NCBI RefSeq assembly: GCF_900636535.1
Contig: NZ_LR134289.1
Coordinates: forward strand, 3,286,001-3,350,000
From: Chryseobacterium gleum
GTDB lineage: Bacteria; Bacteroidota; Bacteroidia; Flavobacteriales; Weeksellaceae
Reading direction: 5' to 3'
DNA: 64,000 bases
Part shown: piece by piece, positions 26,849 to 36,014 of the stretch
Layout of the letters: the number at the start of each line of letters is the position of its first letter
Numbering within the stretch: position 1 is the stretch's first letter
The notes under the pieces: model-generated
What the model saw: only the letters and a program-made list of their open reading frames with translations
Told to the model about the DNA's origin: nothing
Database searches by the model: none
Position numbers and translations under genes: made by a program

Positions 26849-28582
26849 TTACAGCAGACCTTTAATATGTTTATAATTCGTTTTTACCGTTTCAAAAACC
26901 TCATCCATTTTGCCTCCCAGCATCAGCTGTGCCATAGACTTGGTCATTCCCATGATCTGGTCAAATTCAATCTTCGGAGGAAGGGCCAGAGCATTAGGAT
27001 TTGTAAAAATATTCAGAAGATAAGGTCCGTTATAATCCAGACATTCCTTGATAGCACTTTCTACATCTTCCGGCAAATGAACGTTTTTACCCGGATAACC
27101 CATGGCATGTGCTACCATCGCAAAGTCAGGATTAATCATATCTGTTTCATTATCGGGCATTCCGCCAACTTCCATTTCCAGTTTTACCATTCCCAGGGTT
27201 CTGTTGTTAAAAACAATCAGTTTTACGGGTAATTTATATTGAAAAATTGTCGCCATATCTCCTAATAACATAGATAGTCCGCCATCACCACACATCGCGA
27301 TAACCTGTTTCTCAGGATGAGCCAAAGCCGCTCCGATAGCCATTGGCATTGCATTTGCCATTGAACCATGATTAAATGACCCCAGCATTTTCCTTTCACC
27401 GGTTCCTGTAATAAATCTTGCTCCCCAAACACAGCACATTCCTGTATCTACTGTAAAAATAGCATCATGCTTAGCCAGCTTATCTAAAGTATGGGCAACA
27501 TACTCCGGCTGGATTGCATTTTCTTTTCCTGAATCTTTTACATACTCCAGCTGGCTTTCTTTTACTTTATCATAAAATGCAAGCTGCTCATTCAGAAAAT
27601 GGTCATCTGTTTTTTCTTCAAGCAGAGGAAGTAATGCTTTAATGGTTTCTTTGACATCGCCGGTAAGTCCCAATTCCAGTTTTGCCCTTCTTCCTAATCT
27701 TTCAGGGCTTTCATCAATCTGTACTATTTTATTTTTTACAGGCATGAATTTCTGATACGGGAAATCTGTACCCAGAAGAATCACCAGGTCAGCCTCATGC
27801 ATGGCATGATAGGCAGAAGGAAATCCCAGTAATCCTGTAAGCCCCACTTCATTCGGATTATTCGGCTGAATAGCCATTTTCCCACGGAATGAATATCCTA
27901 CAGGTGCTTTTAAAAGCTTTGATAATGCAATAACTTCTTCACTTGCTTCAGCAGCACCAATTCCGCAATATAATGTTACTTTTTTACTGCTGTTGATAAG
28001 TGATGACAAGCTTTTTAATTCACCGTCCGAAGGTCTTATGATCGGATTGGTTTTAAAGATCTGCGCTGAAGTAGTGGCTTCTTCTGCTTCCAGTTCCGAC
28101 ACATCTCCCGGAAGACCTATCACAGCAACTCCCTTTTTGGAAACAGCATGCTGAATAGCTGTCTGAACGGTTCTCTGTACCTGTTCCGGCCTTGTAATCA
28201 TTTGATTATAATAACTGCAGTCATCAAACAATTTTATGGTATTGGTCTCCTGAAAATAATCCATTCCCATTTCATCGCTGGGAATTGTAGAAGCAATAAC
28301 CAGCATCGGAACATGAGAACGATGTGCCTCATAAACCCCATTGATCAGATGAACGTGTCCTGGTCCGCAGCTTCCTGCACATACAGCCAGACCATCCAGC
28401 TCAGCTTCTGCTGCTGCTGCATAAGCACCTACCTCTTCGTGACGCACATGAATCCATTGGATACTGCTTTTTTTAACGGCAATATTCAGATGGTTAAGAC
28501 TGTCGCCGGTTACTGCATAAATTCTTTTCACATTGGCATTTTCGAGCATTTCAACAATCTGCTCTGCTATGTTTTTGGCCAT
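26849..28582 (-). CDS. Thiamine-diphosphate-dependent pyruvate oxidase/dehydrogenase (PoxB-like)
   Basis: The 577-residue protein has three domains like PoxB (about 572 residues in E. coli). The catalytic Glu lies in HVRHEEVGAYAAAAEAEL (about residue 50). GSCGPGHVHLINGVYEA follows, and the ThDP/Mg motif runs from GDGGLSML to FNNRTLGMV (about 430-460). The region RAKLELGLTGDV resembles the FAD-binding middle domain. It likely oxidises pyruvate to acetate and CO2 with membrane quinone. I chose ATG 28582 (MAKNIAEQ) over an upstream start at 28657, which would add an unlikely 25-residue leader. Confidence 0.85.
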   Translation of the reverse strand: MAKNIAEQIVEMLENANVKRIYAVTGDSLNHLNIAVKKSSIQWIHVRHEEVGAYAAAAEAELDGLAVCAGSCGPGHVHLINGVYEAHRSHVPMLVIASTIPSDEMGMDYFQETNTIKLFDDCSYYNQMITRPEQVQRTVQTAIQHAVSKKGVAVIGLPGDVSELEAEEATTSAQIFKTNPIIRPSDGELKSLSSLINSSKKVTLYCGIGAAEASEEVIALSKLLKAPVGYSFRGKMAIQPNNPNEVGLTGLLGFPSAYHAMHEADLVILLGTDFPYQKFMPVKNKIVQIDESPERLGRRAKLELGLTGDVKETIKALLPLLEEKTDDHFLNEQLAFYDKVKESQLEYVKDSGKENAIQPEYVAHTLDKLAKHDAIFTVDTGMCCVWGARFITGTGERKMLGSFNHGSMANAMPMAIGAALAHPEKQVIAMCGDGGLSMLLGDMATIFQYKLPVKLIVFNNRTLGMVKLEMEVGGMPDNETDMINPDFAMVAHAMGYPGKNVHLPEDVESAIKECLDYNGPYLLNIFTNPNALALPPKIEFDQIMGMTKSMAQLMLGGKMDEVFETVKTNYKHIKGLL

Positions 28583-28737
28583 AATTAGTCTGTTTTGGTG
28601 GTTATTTTTTGGTGAAAATAGTATTTGAGAAGAAAAAAATCTTCCTATCTCTATCAAATTTAGCTAATAAAGTTGAGACTCTATCCCTAATTCGATGTTA
28701 AAAAATTGTAATTTAATTTTGAATTCTTTTTCTATTG

Positions 28738-28770
28738 AAACCTCACGGGTTTTGAAAACCCGTGAGGTTT
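28738..28770. repeat. 33-base near-perfect palindrome
   Basis: AAACCTCACGGGTTTT, one G, then AAAACCCGTGAGGTTT form a 16-bp perfect stem with a single-base loop. It lies between the PoxB-like gene start and the lysA terminator. From memory, this GGGTTT/AAACCC palindrome occurs as a dispersed intergenic element in flavobacteria. Only one copy is in this window. Confidence 0.7.
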
Positions 28771-28790
28771 AATTCCCCTGTAAAACAAAA

Positions 28791-28811
28791 CAGCCACCCA
28801 AAAGGCGGCTG
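28791..28811 (-). terminator. Rho-independent terminator of lysA
   Basis: On the minus strand CAGCCGCC and GGTGGCTG pair around a short loop and are followed by TTTTGTTTT. The hairpin lies 22 bases past the lysA stop. Confidence 0.75.
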
Positions 28812-28832
28812 TATGTTTATTATATTTGAGAA

Positions 28833-30035
28833 TTACATCCCTATTTCGATCTGATTTCTCAGCAGGTCTTCAAACTCATCTCTTTTACGGATCAAATGAG
28901 CTTTTCCGTCTAAGAATAATACTTCAGCTGGTTTTAATCTCGAATTAAAGTTTGAACTCATTTCAAAACCGTAAGCCCCTGCATTATGGAAGGCAAGAAT
29001 ATCACCTTCTCTTACCTCATTGAGTTTTCTGTCCCACGCGAATGTATCTGTTTCGCAGATATTTCCTACTACCGTATAGATTCTTTCTGCTCCTTTTGGA
29101 TTGGACAGGTTTTCAATCATATGGTAAGAATCATAGAACATTGGGCGGATAAGATGATTAAATCCTGAATTTACACCTACAAATACTGTAGCAGTAGTCT
29201 GCTTGATTACATTAGCTTTCACTAATAAATAACCACTTTTTCCTACTAAAAATTTTCCAGGCTCAAACCATAATTCAAATTTTTTACCGGTAGATTTTGA
29301 AAACTCAGAAATTACTTTTTCTACTTTTTTACCTAATGTTTTCACATCCGTTTCTTCCTCACTGTCCTGGTAAGGAATTTTGAAACCACTTCCCATATCC
29401 AGGTATTTCAGGTTCGGGAAATGTTCAGAAAGTTCCAGCATAATATCAAGAGCCTGCAGGAATACATCCGGATCTTTAATTTCACTTCCTGTGTGCATAT
29501 GAAGTCCTTCCACATTCAGATTCGTACTTTTCATCACTCTTTCGATATGACGAACCTGGTGAATGGAAATACCGAATTTACTGTCGATATGTCCCGTTGA
29601 AATTTTGTAGTTACCTCCAGCAAAAATATGCGGGTTTATTCTGACCAGAATAGGATATGAATTTCCGTATTTATTCCCGAACTGCTCAAGAATAGAAATG
29701 TTATCAATGTTGATATGAACTCCAAAAGTCATTGCTTCTTCTATTTCAGCCAGGTCAACACAATTGGGAGTAAACAATATCTTTTCTTTCGGAAATCCTG
29801 CTTTTAACCCGAGTTTAACTTCGTTAATAGATACACAATCCAAAGAAGCTCCCAGGTTCTTGACGTACTTAAGGATATTGATATTTGTCAAAGCCTTCGC
29901 TGCGTAGAAGAACTTAGTATGTTTTAAAAATGAAGAGGTAAGTTTTTCGTATTGAATTTTGATGGACTCTGCATCGTAAACATACACCGGGGTGCCAAAC
30001 TCATTGGCAATCTTTAATAATTCTTTTGAATTCAT
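28833..30035 (-). CDS. lysA: Diaminopimelate decarboxylase
   Basis: The 400-residue fold-III PLP enzyme makes lysine from meso-diaminopimelate, the last lysine step. The PLP lysine is in FFYAAKALTNINIL (about 42-55). Other signatures are GLHMHTGSEIKD, the glycine-rich phosphate site YLDMGSGFKIP, LWFEPGKFLV and the partner-subunit CETDTFAWDRKL. The gene is preceded by a 23-residue lysine-rich leader ORF and an intrinsic terminator that ends 17 bases before its ATG, implying attenuation control (see separate entries). Confidence 0.95.
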   Translation of the reverse strand: MNSKELLKIANEFGTPVYVYDAESIKIQYEKLTSSFLKHTKFFYAAKALTNINILKYVKNLGASLDCVSINEVKLGLKAGFPKEKILFTPNCVDLAEIEEAMTFGVHINIDNISILEQFGNKYGNSYPILVRINPHIFAGGNYKISTGHIDSKFGISIHQVRHIERVMKSTNLNVEGLHMHTGSEIKDPDVFLQALDIMLELSEHFPNLKYLDMGSGFKIPYQDSEEETDVKTLGKKVEKVISEFSKSTGKKFELWFEPGKFLVGKSGYLLVKANVIKQTTATVFVGVNSGFNHLIRPMFYDSYHMIENLSNPKGAERIYTVVGNICETDTFAWDRKLNEVREGDILAFHNAGAYGFEMSSNFNSRLKPAEVLFLDGKAHLIRKRDEFEDLLRNQIEIGM

Positions 30036-30051
30036 AATTTCATTTTAACAT

Positions 30052-30085
30052 AAAAAAAGGCAGATTCTTCGTAAAAGAGCCTGCC
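30052..30085 (-). terminator. Attenuator terminator upstream of lysA
   Basis: On the minus-strand RNA, GGCAG/CUGCC and UCUU/AAGA pair around the loop UUACG, with a G-U and one mismatch between them, followed by seven U. The hairpin ends about 17 bases before the lysA ATG, so it can only act on lysA itself. Its ascending side (30081-30072) can instead pair with UAAAAGAGUU at 30120-30111, giving 8 Watson-Crick and 2 G-U pairs. That is a mutually exclusive antiterminator. Confidence 0.7.
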
Positions 30086-30117
30086 ACATTAATTATTTTT
30101 TATGCAAGACAACTCTT

Positions 30118-30189
30118 TTAAATATTCCAAACCTTAGAGAACCTTACAGCTCCCTTTTTTCCAGTTTTATTTTGTTTAAGATTTTGCAT
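30118..30189 (-). CDS. Candidate leader peptide of lysA (lysine-rich, 23 residues)
   Basis: An ATG at 30189 opens a 23-residue frame ending with TAA at 30118-30120. Lysines occupy positions 5, 8, 11, 12 and 19; the middle reads KTGKKGAVRF. The stop codon lies within the 5' strand of the proposed antiterminator. Ribosome stalling at lysine codons would leave that strand free, while a ribosome reaching the stop would cover it. No translation evidence can be seen from sequence. AT-rich leaders yield Lys codons by chance, so this is a hypothesis supported by layout. Confidence 0.6.
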   Translation of the reverse strand: MQNLKQNKTGKKGAVRFSKVWNI

Positions 30190-30209
30190 TGCTTCTATTT
30201 ATTTTTTTG

Positions 30210-30217
30210 CAAAAATA
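30210..30217 (-). promoter_or_regulatory. Candidate -7 promoter box of the lysA leader
   Basis: The minus strand reads TATTTTTG, matching TAnnTTTG, 20 bases before the leader ATG. This gives a transcript starting just upstream of the leader ORF. A clear TTG -33 box is not obvious. Confidence 0.5.
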
Positions 30218-30295
30218 CTATTTATTTTTTTATTCTAAGAAAATGATTTGAACAGCTCTTCTTCTGAATAAAACGGTAAAGTGCTAATTTCTATA

Positions 30296-31519
30296 TTATT
30301 TTGGCAGTGGTAAGGTTTCAAAATCACCACGAAGCAAAGCCAGCTGTAATTCATTATTCAGATCTGTGGAGGACAGCTGAAGATCAATTTTCAGCTTCGC
30401 CAGCTTACTCAAAGTCTGAATCTGCGTAAACAGCTCATAGAAACCAAAAGAAACTACTTTTCCGTTTTCTATGATTAAAAATAATTTTTCACCAAGCTTT
30501 CTTCCCGGCCCCAGCCAGAGCTCATTCCTTTTTCTGAATTCAATTTTCTGTTTCAATGCGGAGAAATCATTAAACTCTTCCTGAGAGCCAATAAACTGAA
30601 CCGCTTTTGTTCCCTGGGTAAACGATCTGAATTTTAATACCGGTTTTTCCGTTTTATTGAGCTTGTTTTTTTCAACAACATATTTATTGTTTCTGAAATA
30701 AAGTCCGAATGGTAAAATTTCTTTCTTTTTGATATTCTTTGAATTCAGAATCAGTTTTGCAATAATATCTGTTCTGGTAAGCTCAAAATTGATCTGCTCA
30801 ACATCTTTCTGAATCTGCTCCCATTTTTTTGATTTGGAATTGAAAACCTTTTTTGAAAATTTGTTGATATCCTGAACATAATCCGAGAACATGATACGTC
30901 CTGCCTCATCCTGAAAGTATACAAATCCTTTATCATTAGGAAGATCCTGAGTAAGTTCCTTAATTTTATTGATATAGGTCTTGGCATTGGATTCTTCATG
31001 CTGCTTCTGAATAATTTCATTTTCAGTATCCTTGGAAATCAGCAATTTAAAGAGTTCCAAGGTGGCTCTTGCATCACCTTCTGCCCTGTGATGATTGGTC
31101 AAAGGAATTCCCAGCGACTTCACCAGCTTTCCCAACGAATAGCTTACCTCATCAGGTATCAGTTTTTTTGCTAACGGAATGGTATCTAAAGTATTGATTT
31201 TAAAATCATAACCAAGCCTTTTGAATGATTGGCGAAGCATTCTGTAATCAAAATCAATATTATGCCCTACCAAGGTTGTATTTTGAGTTATTTCGATGAC
31301 TCTTTTGGCAATTTCATGAAATTTCGGAGCCGTTTTGACCATTTTCGGGGTAATGCTGGTCAGTTTCTGTACAAAAGGAGTAATATCGCCTTCAGGATTT
31401 ACCAGAGAGATGAACTGATCGGTAATTTTCTGACCGTCATATCTGTAAATGGCGATATCTATAATGCATTCATTTCTATAACCTGCACCATTACTTTCTA
31501 TATCTATAATTGAATACAT
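30296..31519 (-). CDS. DEDDh 3'-5' exonuclease with C-terminal extension
   Basis: The protein has 407 residues. The N-terminal 165 residues form a DnaQ-like exonuclease: IIDIESNG (Asp6, Glu8), LVGHNIDFDYRML (Asp) and NHHRAEGDARATLELF (His and Asp). The remainder includes NDKGFVYFQDEAGRIMFSDY, which resembles a degenerate GIY-YIG/UvrC-type module as found in PolC-like exonuclease fusions. A role in DNA repair or proofreading is probable. The stretch 30218-30295 upstream of the lysA leader has no gene. Confidence 0.85.
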   Translation of the reverse strand: MYSIIDIESNGAGYRNECIIDIAIYRYDGQKITDQFISLVNPEGDITPFVQKLTSITPKMVKTAPKFHEIAKRVIEITQNTTLVGHNIDFDYRMLRQSFKRLGYDFKINTLDTIPLAKKLIPDEVSYSLGKLVKSLGIPLTNHHRAEGDARATLELFKLLISKDTENEIIQKQHEESNAKTYINKIKELTQDLPNDKGFVYFQDEAGRIMFSDYVQDINKFSKKVFNSKSKKWEQIQKDVEQINFELTRTDIIAKLILNSKNIKKKEILPFGLYFRNNKYVVEKNKLNKTEKPVLKFRSFTQGTKAVQFIGSQEEFNDFSALKQKIEFRKRNELWLGPGRKLGEKLFLIIENGKVVSFGFYELFTQIQTLSKLAKLKIDLQLSSTDLNNELQLALLRGDFETLPLPK

Positions 31520-31665
31520 TGAATGTGTGTTAACTGCTGTTTGTCGTTCGTATTTAAACCCGATGTATTATTCCCCAATAAACCCGGCTTTACTATTAAT
31601 ATTATAAAGATAACCTGCTAAAATAACAAAAAATATATCAAAACAGAGCAGGTTATCCTTCAAAA

Positions 31666-33192
31666 TTATCTTCTTCTGCCTCCCAGACCAAACATTCCGA
31701 GGATCGCTTTTGCTCCTTCTCGCATTAATGTATTGGTAAAGGTACGGCCCGCTTTACTCTGTAATACCTGTTCAAACATTCCAGGTTCTTCTTTTACCGG
31801 TCTCGTTTTTTGTGTTGGTGATGGGTTTTGTGCAGCCTGCTCCATTCTGTTCGTAAGCATTTCATAAGCAGATTCTCTGTCAATAGCCTGCTCGTATTTG
31901 GCAACAAGTGCTGACTGAGCTGTAAGTTCAGAGATTTCTGCCTCGCTCAAAATATCCATTCTTGACTCGGGAGAGATCAGATAGGTATGAACCAATGGTG
32001 TAGGTATTCCTTTTTCATCCAAAGCCGTTACAAATGCCTCTCCAATCCCTAAATTCTGAATAAGGCTGGAGGCATCATAATATTCTGTTGTAGGATAATT
32101 TTCAACAGCTTTGGTGATTTCTTTTTTATCTTTTGCCGTAAAGCCTCTCAGTGCATGCTGTATTTTCAGTCCTAACTGAGAAAGCACATTTTCAGGCACA
32201 TCTCCTGGAATCTGAGTAATGAAGTAGATCCCCACTCCTTTGGAACGGATCAGCTTTACCATCGTTTCAATTTGTGAAAGAAGGGCTTTTGAAGCTTCAT
32301 CAAAAATAAGGTGCGCTTCATCAATGAATAATACAAGTTTTGGTTTTCCACTGTCTCCTTCTTCCGGGAAAGTCATATAAATTTCGGCAAAAAGCGAAAG
32401 CATAAATGTTGAAAAAAGCTGAGGCTTATTCTGAATATCTGATACTCTTAAAATATTGACAACTCCTTTTCCGTCTCTTGTTTCCAGTAAATCCTGAACA
32501 TCAAAACTTAATTCGCCAAAGAATCCGGCTGCACCCTGTTGTTCCAGGGCTACAATTGACCTTAAGATCGCTCCGAGAGAAGCTGGTGCGATAGATCCAT
32601 AATTGGCTGCAAGCTCGGCTTTTCCCTGTGCATTATCTGTTACATACTGTAATACTTTCTTCAAATCATTAAGATCAATCAAAGGAAGACCTTTATCATC
32701 ACAGTATTTGAAGACAATAGACATAATGCTTTGCTGAGTATCATTAAGCTCAAGGATTTTGCTTAATAAAACAGGACCAAATTCTGTAACAGTAGCTCTT
32801 AATTTTACGCCTTTCCCTCCGGAAATACTCATCAGCTCTACCGGAAATCCCTGCGGATTGTATGGAAGCTGTGTTTTAGCGTATCTTTCTTCAATAACAG
32901 GATTCATTTGTCCTGCTTCTGCAATTCCGGAGAAGTCACCTTTGATATCAAGGACCAATGAAGGAATTCCTGCATGGGAAAGCTGTTCTGCAAATACCTG
33001 TAGTGTCTTTGTCTTACCAGTTCCTGTTGCTCCGGCAATAAGACCATGGCGGTTAATTGTTTTCAAAGGGATTGTTACATTCACCTCGGGAACCACTTGT
33101 CCGTCAAGCATTCCTTTTCCTAATATAATGTGTTCTCCTTTCGGAGTATATCTAGCATTTAACTCTTCAATAAATTTTGCTTTGTCTGCCAT
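31666..33192 (-). CDS. HerA-like (DUF853) ATPase
   Basis: The 508-residue ATPase shows Walker A IAGATGTGKTKTLQVFAEQL (about 34-53) and Walker B PKLVLFIDEAHLIFDE (about 285-300). Also present are the sensor region GVGIYFITQIPGDVPE and ALRGFTAKDKKEI. The tail is Gly/Arg rich (FGLGGRRR). These match the DUF853 branch of HerA/FtsK-type helicases, whose physiological role is poorly defined. It is monocistronic here, with no nuclease partner such as NurA adjacent. Confidence 0.88.
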   Translation of the reverse strand: MADKAKFIEELNARYTPKGEHIILGKGMLDGQVVPEVNVTIPLKTINRHGLIAGATGTGKTKTLQVFAEQLSHAGIPSLVLDIKGDFSGIAEAGQMNPVIEERYAKTQLPYNPQGFPVELMSISGGKGVKLRATVTEFGPVLLSKILELNDTQQSIMSIVFKYCDDKGLPLIDLNDLKKVLQYVTDNAQGKAELAANYGSIAPASLGAILRSIVALEQQGAAGFFGELSFDVQDLLETRDGKGVVNILRVSDIQNKPQLFSTFMLSLFAEIYMTFPEEGDSGKPKLVLFIDEAHLIFDEASKALLSQIETMVKLIRSKGVGIYFITQIPGDVPENVLSQLGLKIQHALRGFTAKDKKEITKAVENYPTTEYYDASSLIQNLGIGEAFVTALDEKGIPTPLVHTYLISPESRMDILSEAEISELTAQSALVAKYEQAIDRESAYEMLTNRMEQAAQNPSPTQKTRPVKEEPGMFEQVLQSKAGRTFTNTLMREGAKAILGMFGLGGRRR

Positions 33193-33330
33193 CTGATTGT
33201 TTTTAACTTATAAATATAAAATTTTTTGGAAAATTTGAGTAAGTAAAATAATATTAATGATTAAATTATATTTCACGTTCACTAAATTTATTATTTTAAT
33301 TTAGCCTTGAGAACAACATATATACCACAC

Positions 33331-34392
33331 ATGATTTTAATTAAGAAAATTCTACTTATTATTTTCGCTTTTTGCCTCTCCTTGTCTTTTTCCCAGAAAA
33401 GAAATGGGCCTGTCAGTTTACAGATAAAAGGAGACTATACCCACCTTCCCACATCAGCAGTTTTCCCTCTCTTATGGGCTGGTTTTCAAAGAGAGGAAAT
33501 AGTATCTTATGATCAACAAAACAAACATATTGTGGTAAGCTATGTGCAACAAAAAAATAAAAAAAGTAAAACCGTACTCACATTATATGTTTATCCTAAA
33601 AAATCTGTAGACAATCAGCTTTTACGGGATGAATTTGCCGTATATGAAACAGTTCTGAATCAAAACTCTAATAAAAGTGTAAATTTAAAACCTATGTTTG
33701 GAAACATCTCCAATGATAAGGTAAAAGTAAATTATATCTATTCCTTATTTGATCATGCAATGGGCGAACGTGATTTTTTCAAAGGGGTAAAATATACGGA
33801 TAAGAAATCTCTTCTCGCAATTTATGAATGTGGAGGATGGGGTTTTAAGATCAGAGTATCAAGTGATGAAATGACCAATGATCAACTAACTGAGCTTAAA
33901 ACCAAAGCTGAGACTGTTTTTAGCGTATTGGATATAGCCGCTCGTAAACCTCTTCCCATCAGCCATACTCCGGATATCATCTTATCCCCCGTAATCAAAA
34001 GAGATTCTATGATGATTAATGCTGTGATTACAGCAGCTGAGTCAAAAATAAAATGGCTGGGAGAGCATGCAGACAAAAAAGAACTTCTAACAGGATTCAA
34101 TGATATGAATATCGAATCTGAAATATATTCCATAGAGAAAATGGTAGAGTTTTATAAAGTCCATGAAAAGGATTGGCCTATGCATGCAGACACTAAGAAA
34201 TATTTTGATGAAATAATCAGCATCAAAGATAATGGAAAGATCAAGGATTATCTTTATGATAAGTACAACAGGCTGATACAATATGATGAAGGAGAAGGTA
34301 AAAAGGATGAATATCTTCAGTTCAAAACTGATAAAAACATCACGGAAAACACTAACGAAATTTTTTATAAAATTTATTATATCACCGAGTAA
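33331..34392 (+). CDS. Secreted protein of unknown function
   Basis: The protein has 353 residues from the ATG at 33331. A TTG eight codons earlier (33307) keeps the frame but spoils the signal peptide. The signal peptide is KKILLIIFAFCLSLSFS then Q. The mature part is mixed alpha/beta, with VSLQIKGDYTHLPTSAVFP and CGGWGFKIRVSSDEM as recognisable blocks. I do not recognise the family. It is monocistronic between a divergent HerA gene and the persulfide-dioxygenase-like gene. Confidence 0.7.
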   Translation: MILIKKILLIIFAFCLSLSFSQKRNGPVSLQIKGDYTHLPTSAVFPLLWAGFQREEIVSYDQQNKHIVVSYVQQKNKKSKTVLTLYVYPKKSVDNQLLRDEFAVYETVLNQNSNKSVNLKPMFGNISNDKVKVNYIYSLFDHAMGERDFFKGVKYTDKKSLLAIYECGGWGFKIRVSSDEMTNDQLTELKTKAETVFSVLDIAARKPLPISHTPDIILSPVIKRDSMMINAVITAAESKIKWLGEHADKKELLTGFNDMNIESEIYSIEKMVEFYKVHEKDWPMHADTKKYFDEIISIKDNGKIKDYLYDKYNRLIQYDEGEGKKDEYLQFKTDKNITENTNEIFYKIYYITE

Positions 34393-34584
34393 ATGAATTG
34401 CCTGCTTATGAGTTAAACATGATATAAAACAGCATTCGTAAATTCACTTTATATAAGGCATTCTTTTTGCTAAAAAAGTAATGTAAATTTTAACAAGTAT
34501 TGAAAGAAACTATCAATGGAATTTAACATTTCATTTAGAATTCATCTAATACTTCGTATCTTTAACTCATTAAAAAAAGACCCA

Positions 34585-35994
34585 ATGAAAATTGAACAAA
34601 TATATACGGGCTGTCTGGCTCAGGGTGCCTATTATATTGTATCAGAGAATGAAGCTGCCATTATTGATCCTTTAAGAGAGGTTAAACCTTACTTGGATCG
34701 TCTGGAAAAAGACAATGTCACTTTAAAATATATTTTTGAAACCCACTTCCATGCAGACTTTGTATCAGGACATTTGGATTTAAGCAAGAAAACTGGTGCT
34801 CCGATTGTTTATGGACCTACAGCGGCTCCTGAATTTGAAGCTATTATTGCAGATGATAATCAGATTTTTGAAATTGGGAAAGTAAAAATAAAGGTTTTGC
34901 ACACTCCTGGTCACACCATGGAAAGCAGCACTTACCTTTTAATAGATGAAAATGGTGTTGAAACAGCAATCTTTACAGGTGACACGTTGTTTTTAGGTGA
35001 TGTCGGAAGGCCTGATCTTGCACAGAAGGCAACCAACCTTACGCAGGAAGATCTTGCAGGTATTCTTTATGACAGTCTTCAGAGCAAAATCATGCCATTG
35101 GATGACAGCATCACGGTTTACCCGGCTCATGGAGCAGGTTCTGCCTGCGGAAAGAATATGCAGAAGGAAACGGTAGATATTTTAGGAAACCAAAAGAAAA
35201 CCAATTACGCCCTTAACCAACCGGATAAAGCATCTTTCATCAGAGAGGTTCTTGATGGTTTAACAGCACCACCGAAATATTTCGGAATGAATGTCGCATT
35301 AAACAAGGGAGGTTATGAAAGCCTTGATGTTGTAATGAACAAAGGACTGCATCCTGTTGAACCGGAAGATTTTGAAGCCGTAGCGGAAGAGACAGGAGCA
35401 TTAATTTTAGATACGAGAGGACCTGCAGACTTTCATAAAGGCTTTGTTCCCAATTCCATCAATATTGGGCTGAAAGGAGACTTCGCTCCATGGGTAGGAA
35501 CTCTTATTGTTGACGTGAAACACCCTCTGTTACTGGTAACCGATGAAGGAACTGAAGAAGAAGTTATTACCAGACTGAGCAGAGTAGGATTTGATAATGT
35601 AGTAGGCTACCTGAAAGGAGGATTTGAAAGCTGGAAAAATGCAGGGAAGGAAACTGATGAGATCAGAAGAATTTCCCCTGCTGAATTTGCAGAACAGTTT
35701 ACTGAAGATGCTACAGTAATTGATGTAAGAAAACTGACTGAATACTCGGCCGAACACATTGACAACGCATACAATAAGCCATTAGATGCCATCAGTGACT
35801 GGGCACGTACTATTGATGACTCTGAACATTTCTTCCTTCATTGTGCAGGCGGATACAGAAGCATGATTGCAGCAAGTATTCTTAACTCACACGGTATCAG
35901 GAATTTTACTGAAGTAGAAGGAGGTTTTAACGGGATAAAAAAAACGGAAAAATTCCCTACTTCGGATTTTGTATGCCAGTCCAAAACTTTTTAA
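34585..35994 (+). CDS. MBL-fold hydrolase fused to two rhodanese domains (persulfide dioxygenase-like)
   Basis: The protein has 469 residues from ATG 34585; an upstream ATG at 34516 adds an implausible 23 residues. The metallo-beta-lactamase domain has THFHADFVSGHLDL (about 55-68), HTPGHTMESS and FTGDTLFLGDVGRPDLA. Rhodanese 1 (about 265-360) reads LLLVTDEGTEEE where the Cys should be, so it lacks the catalytic Cys. Rhodanese 2 has HFFLHCAGGYRSM and looks active. Such fusions oxidise glutathione- or CoA-type persulfides or relay sulfane sulfur. The thioredoxin gene follows 20 bases on. Confidence 0.88.
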   Translation: MKIEQIYTGCLAQGAYYIVSENEAAIIDPLREVKPYLDRLEKDNVTLKYIFETHFHADFVSGHLDLSKKTGAPIVYGPTAAPEFEAIIADDNQIFEIGKVKIKVLHTPGHTMESSTYLLIDENGVETAIFTGDTLFLGDVGRPDLAQKATNLTQEDLAGILYDSLQSKIMPLDDSITVYPAHGAGSACGKNMQKETVDILGNQKKTNYALNQPDKASFIREVLDGLTAPPKYFGMNVALNKGGYESLDVVMNKGLHPVEPEDFEAVAEETGALILDTRGPADFHKGFVPNSINIGLKGDFAPWVGTLIVDVKHPLLLVTDEGTEEEVITRLSRVGFDNVVGYLKGGFESWKNAGKETDEIRRISPAEFAEQFTEDATVIDVRKLTEYSAEHIDNAYNKPLDAISDWARTIDDSEHFFLHCAGGYRSMIAASILNSHGIRNFTEVEGGFNGIKKTEKFPTSDFVCQSKTF

Positions 35995-36014
35995 GATCAT
36001 AAAAAACTAAACCT

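Noticed and set aside
30052..30217. Lysine riboswitch upstream of lysA
   Set aside because: The leader is about 150 bases and lacks the multi-helix junction layout of the L-box; an ORF plus terminator/antiterminator explains it better.
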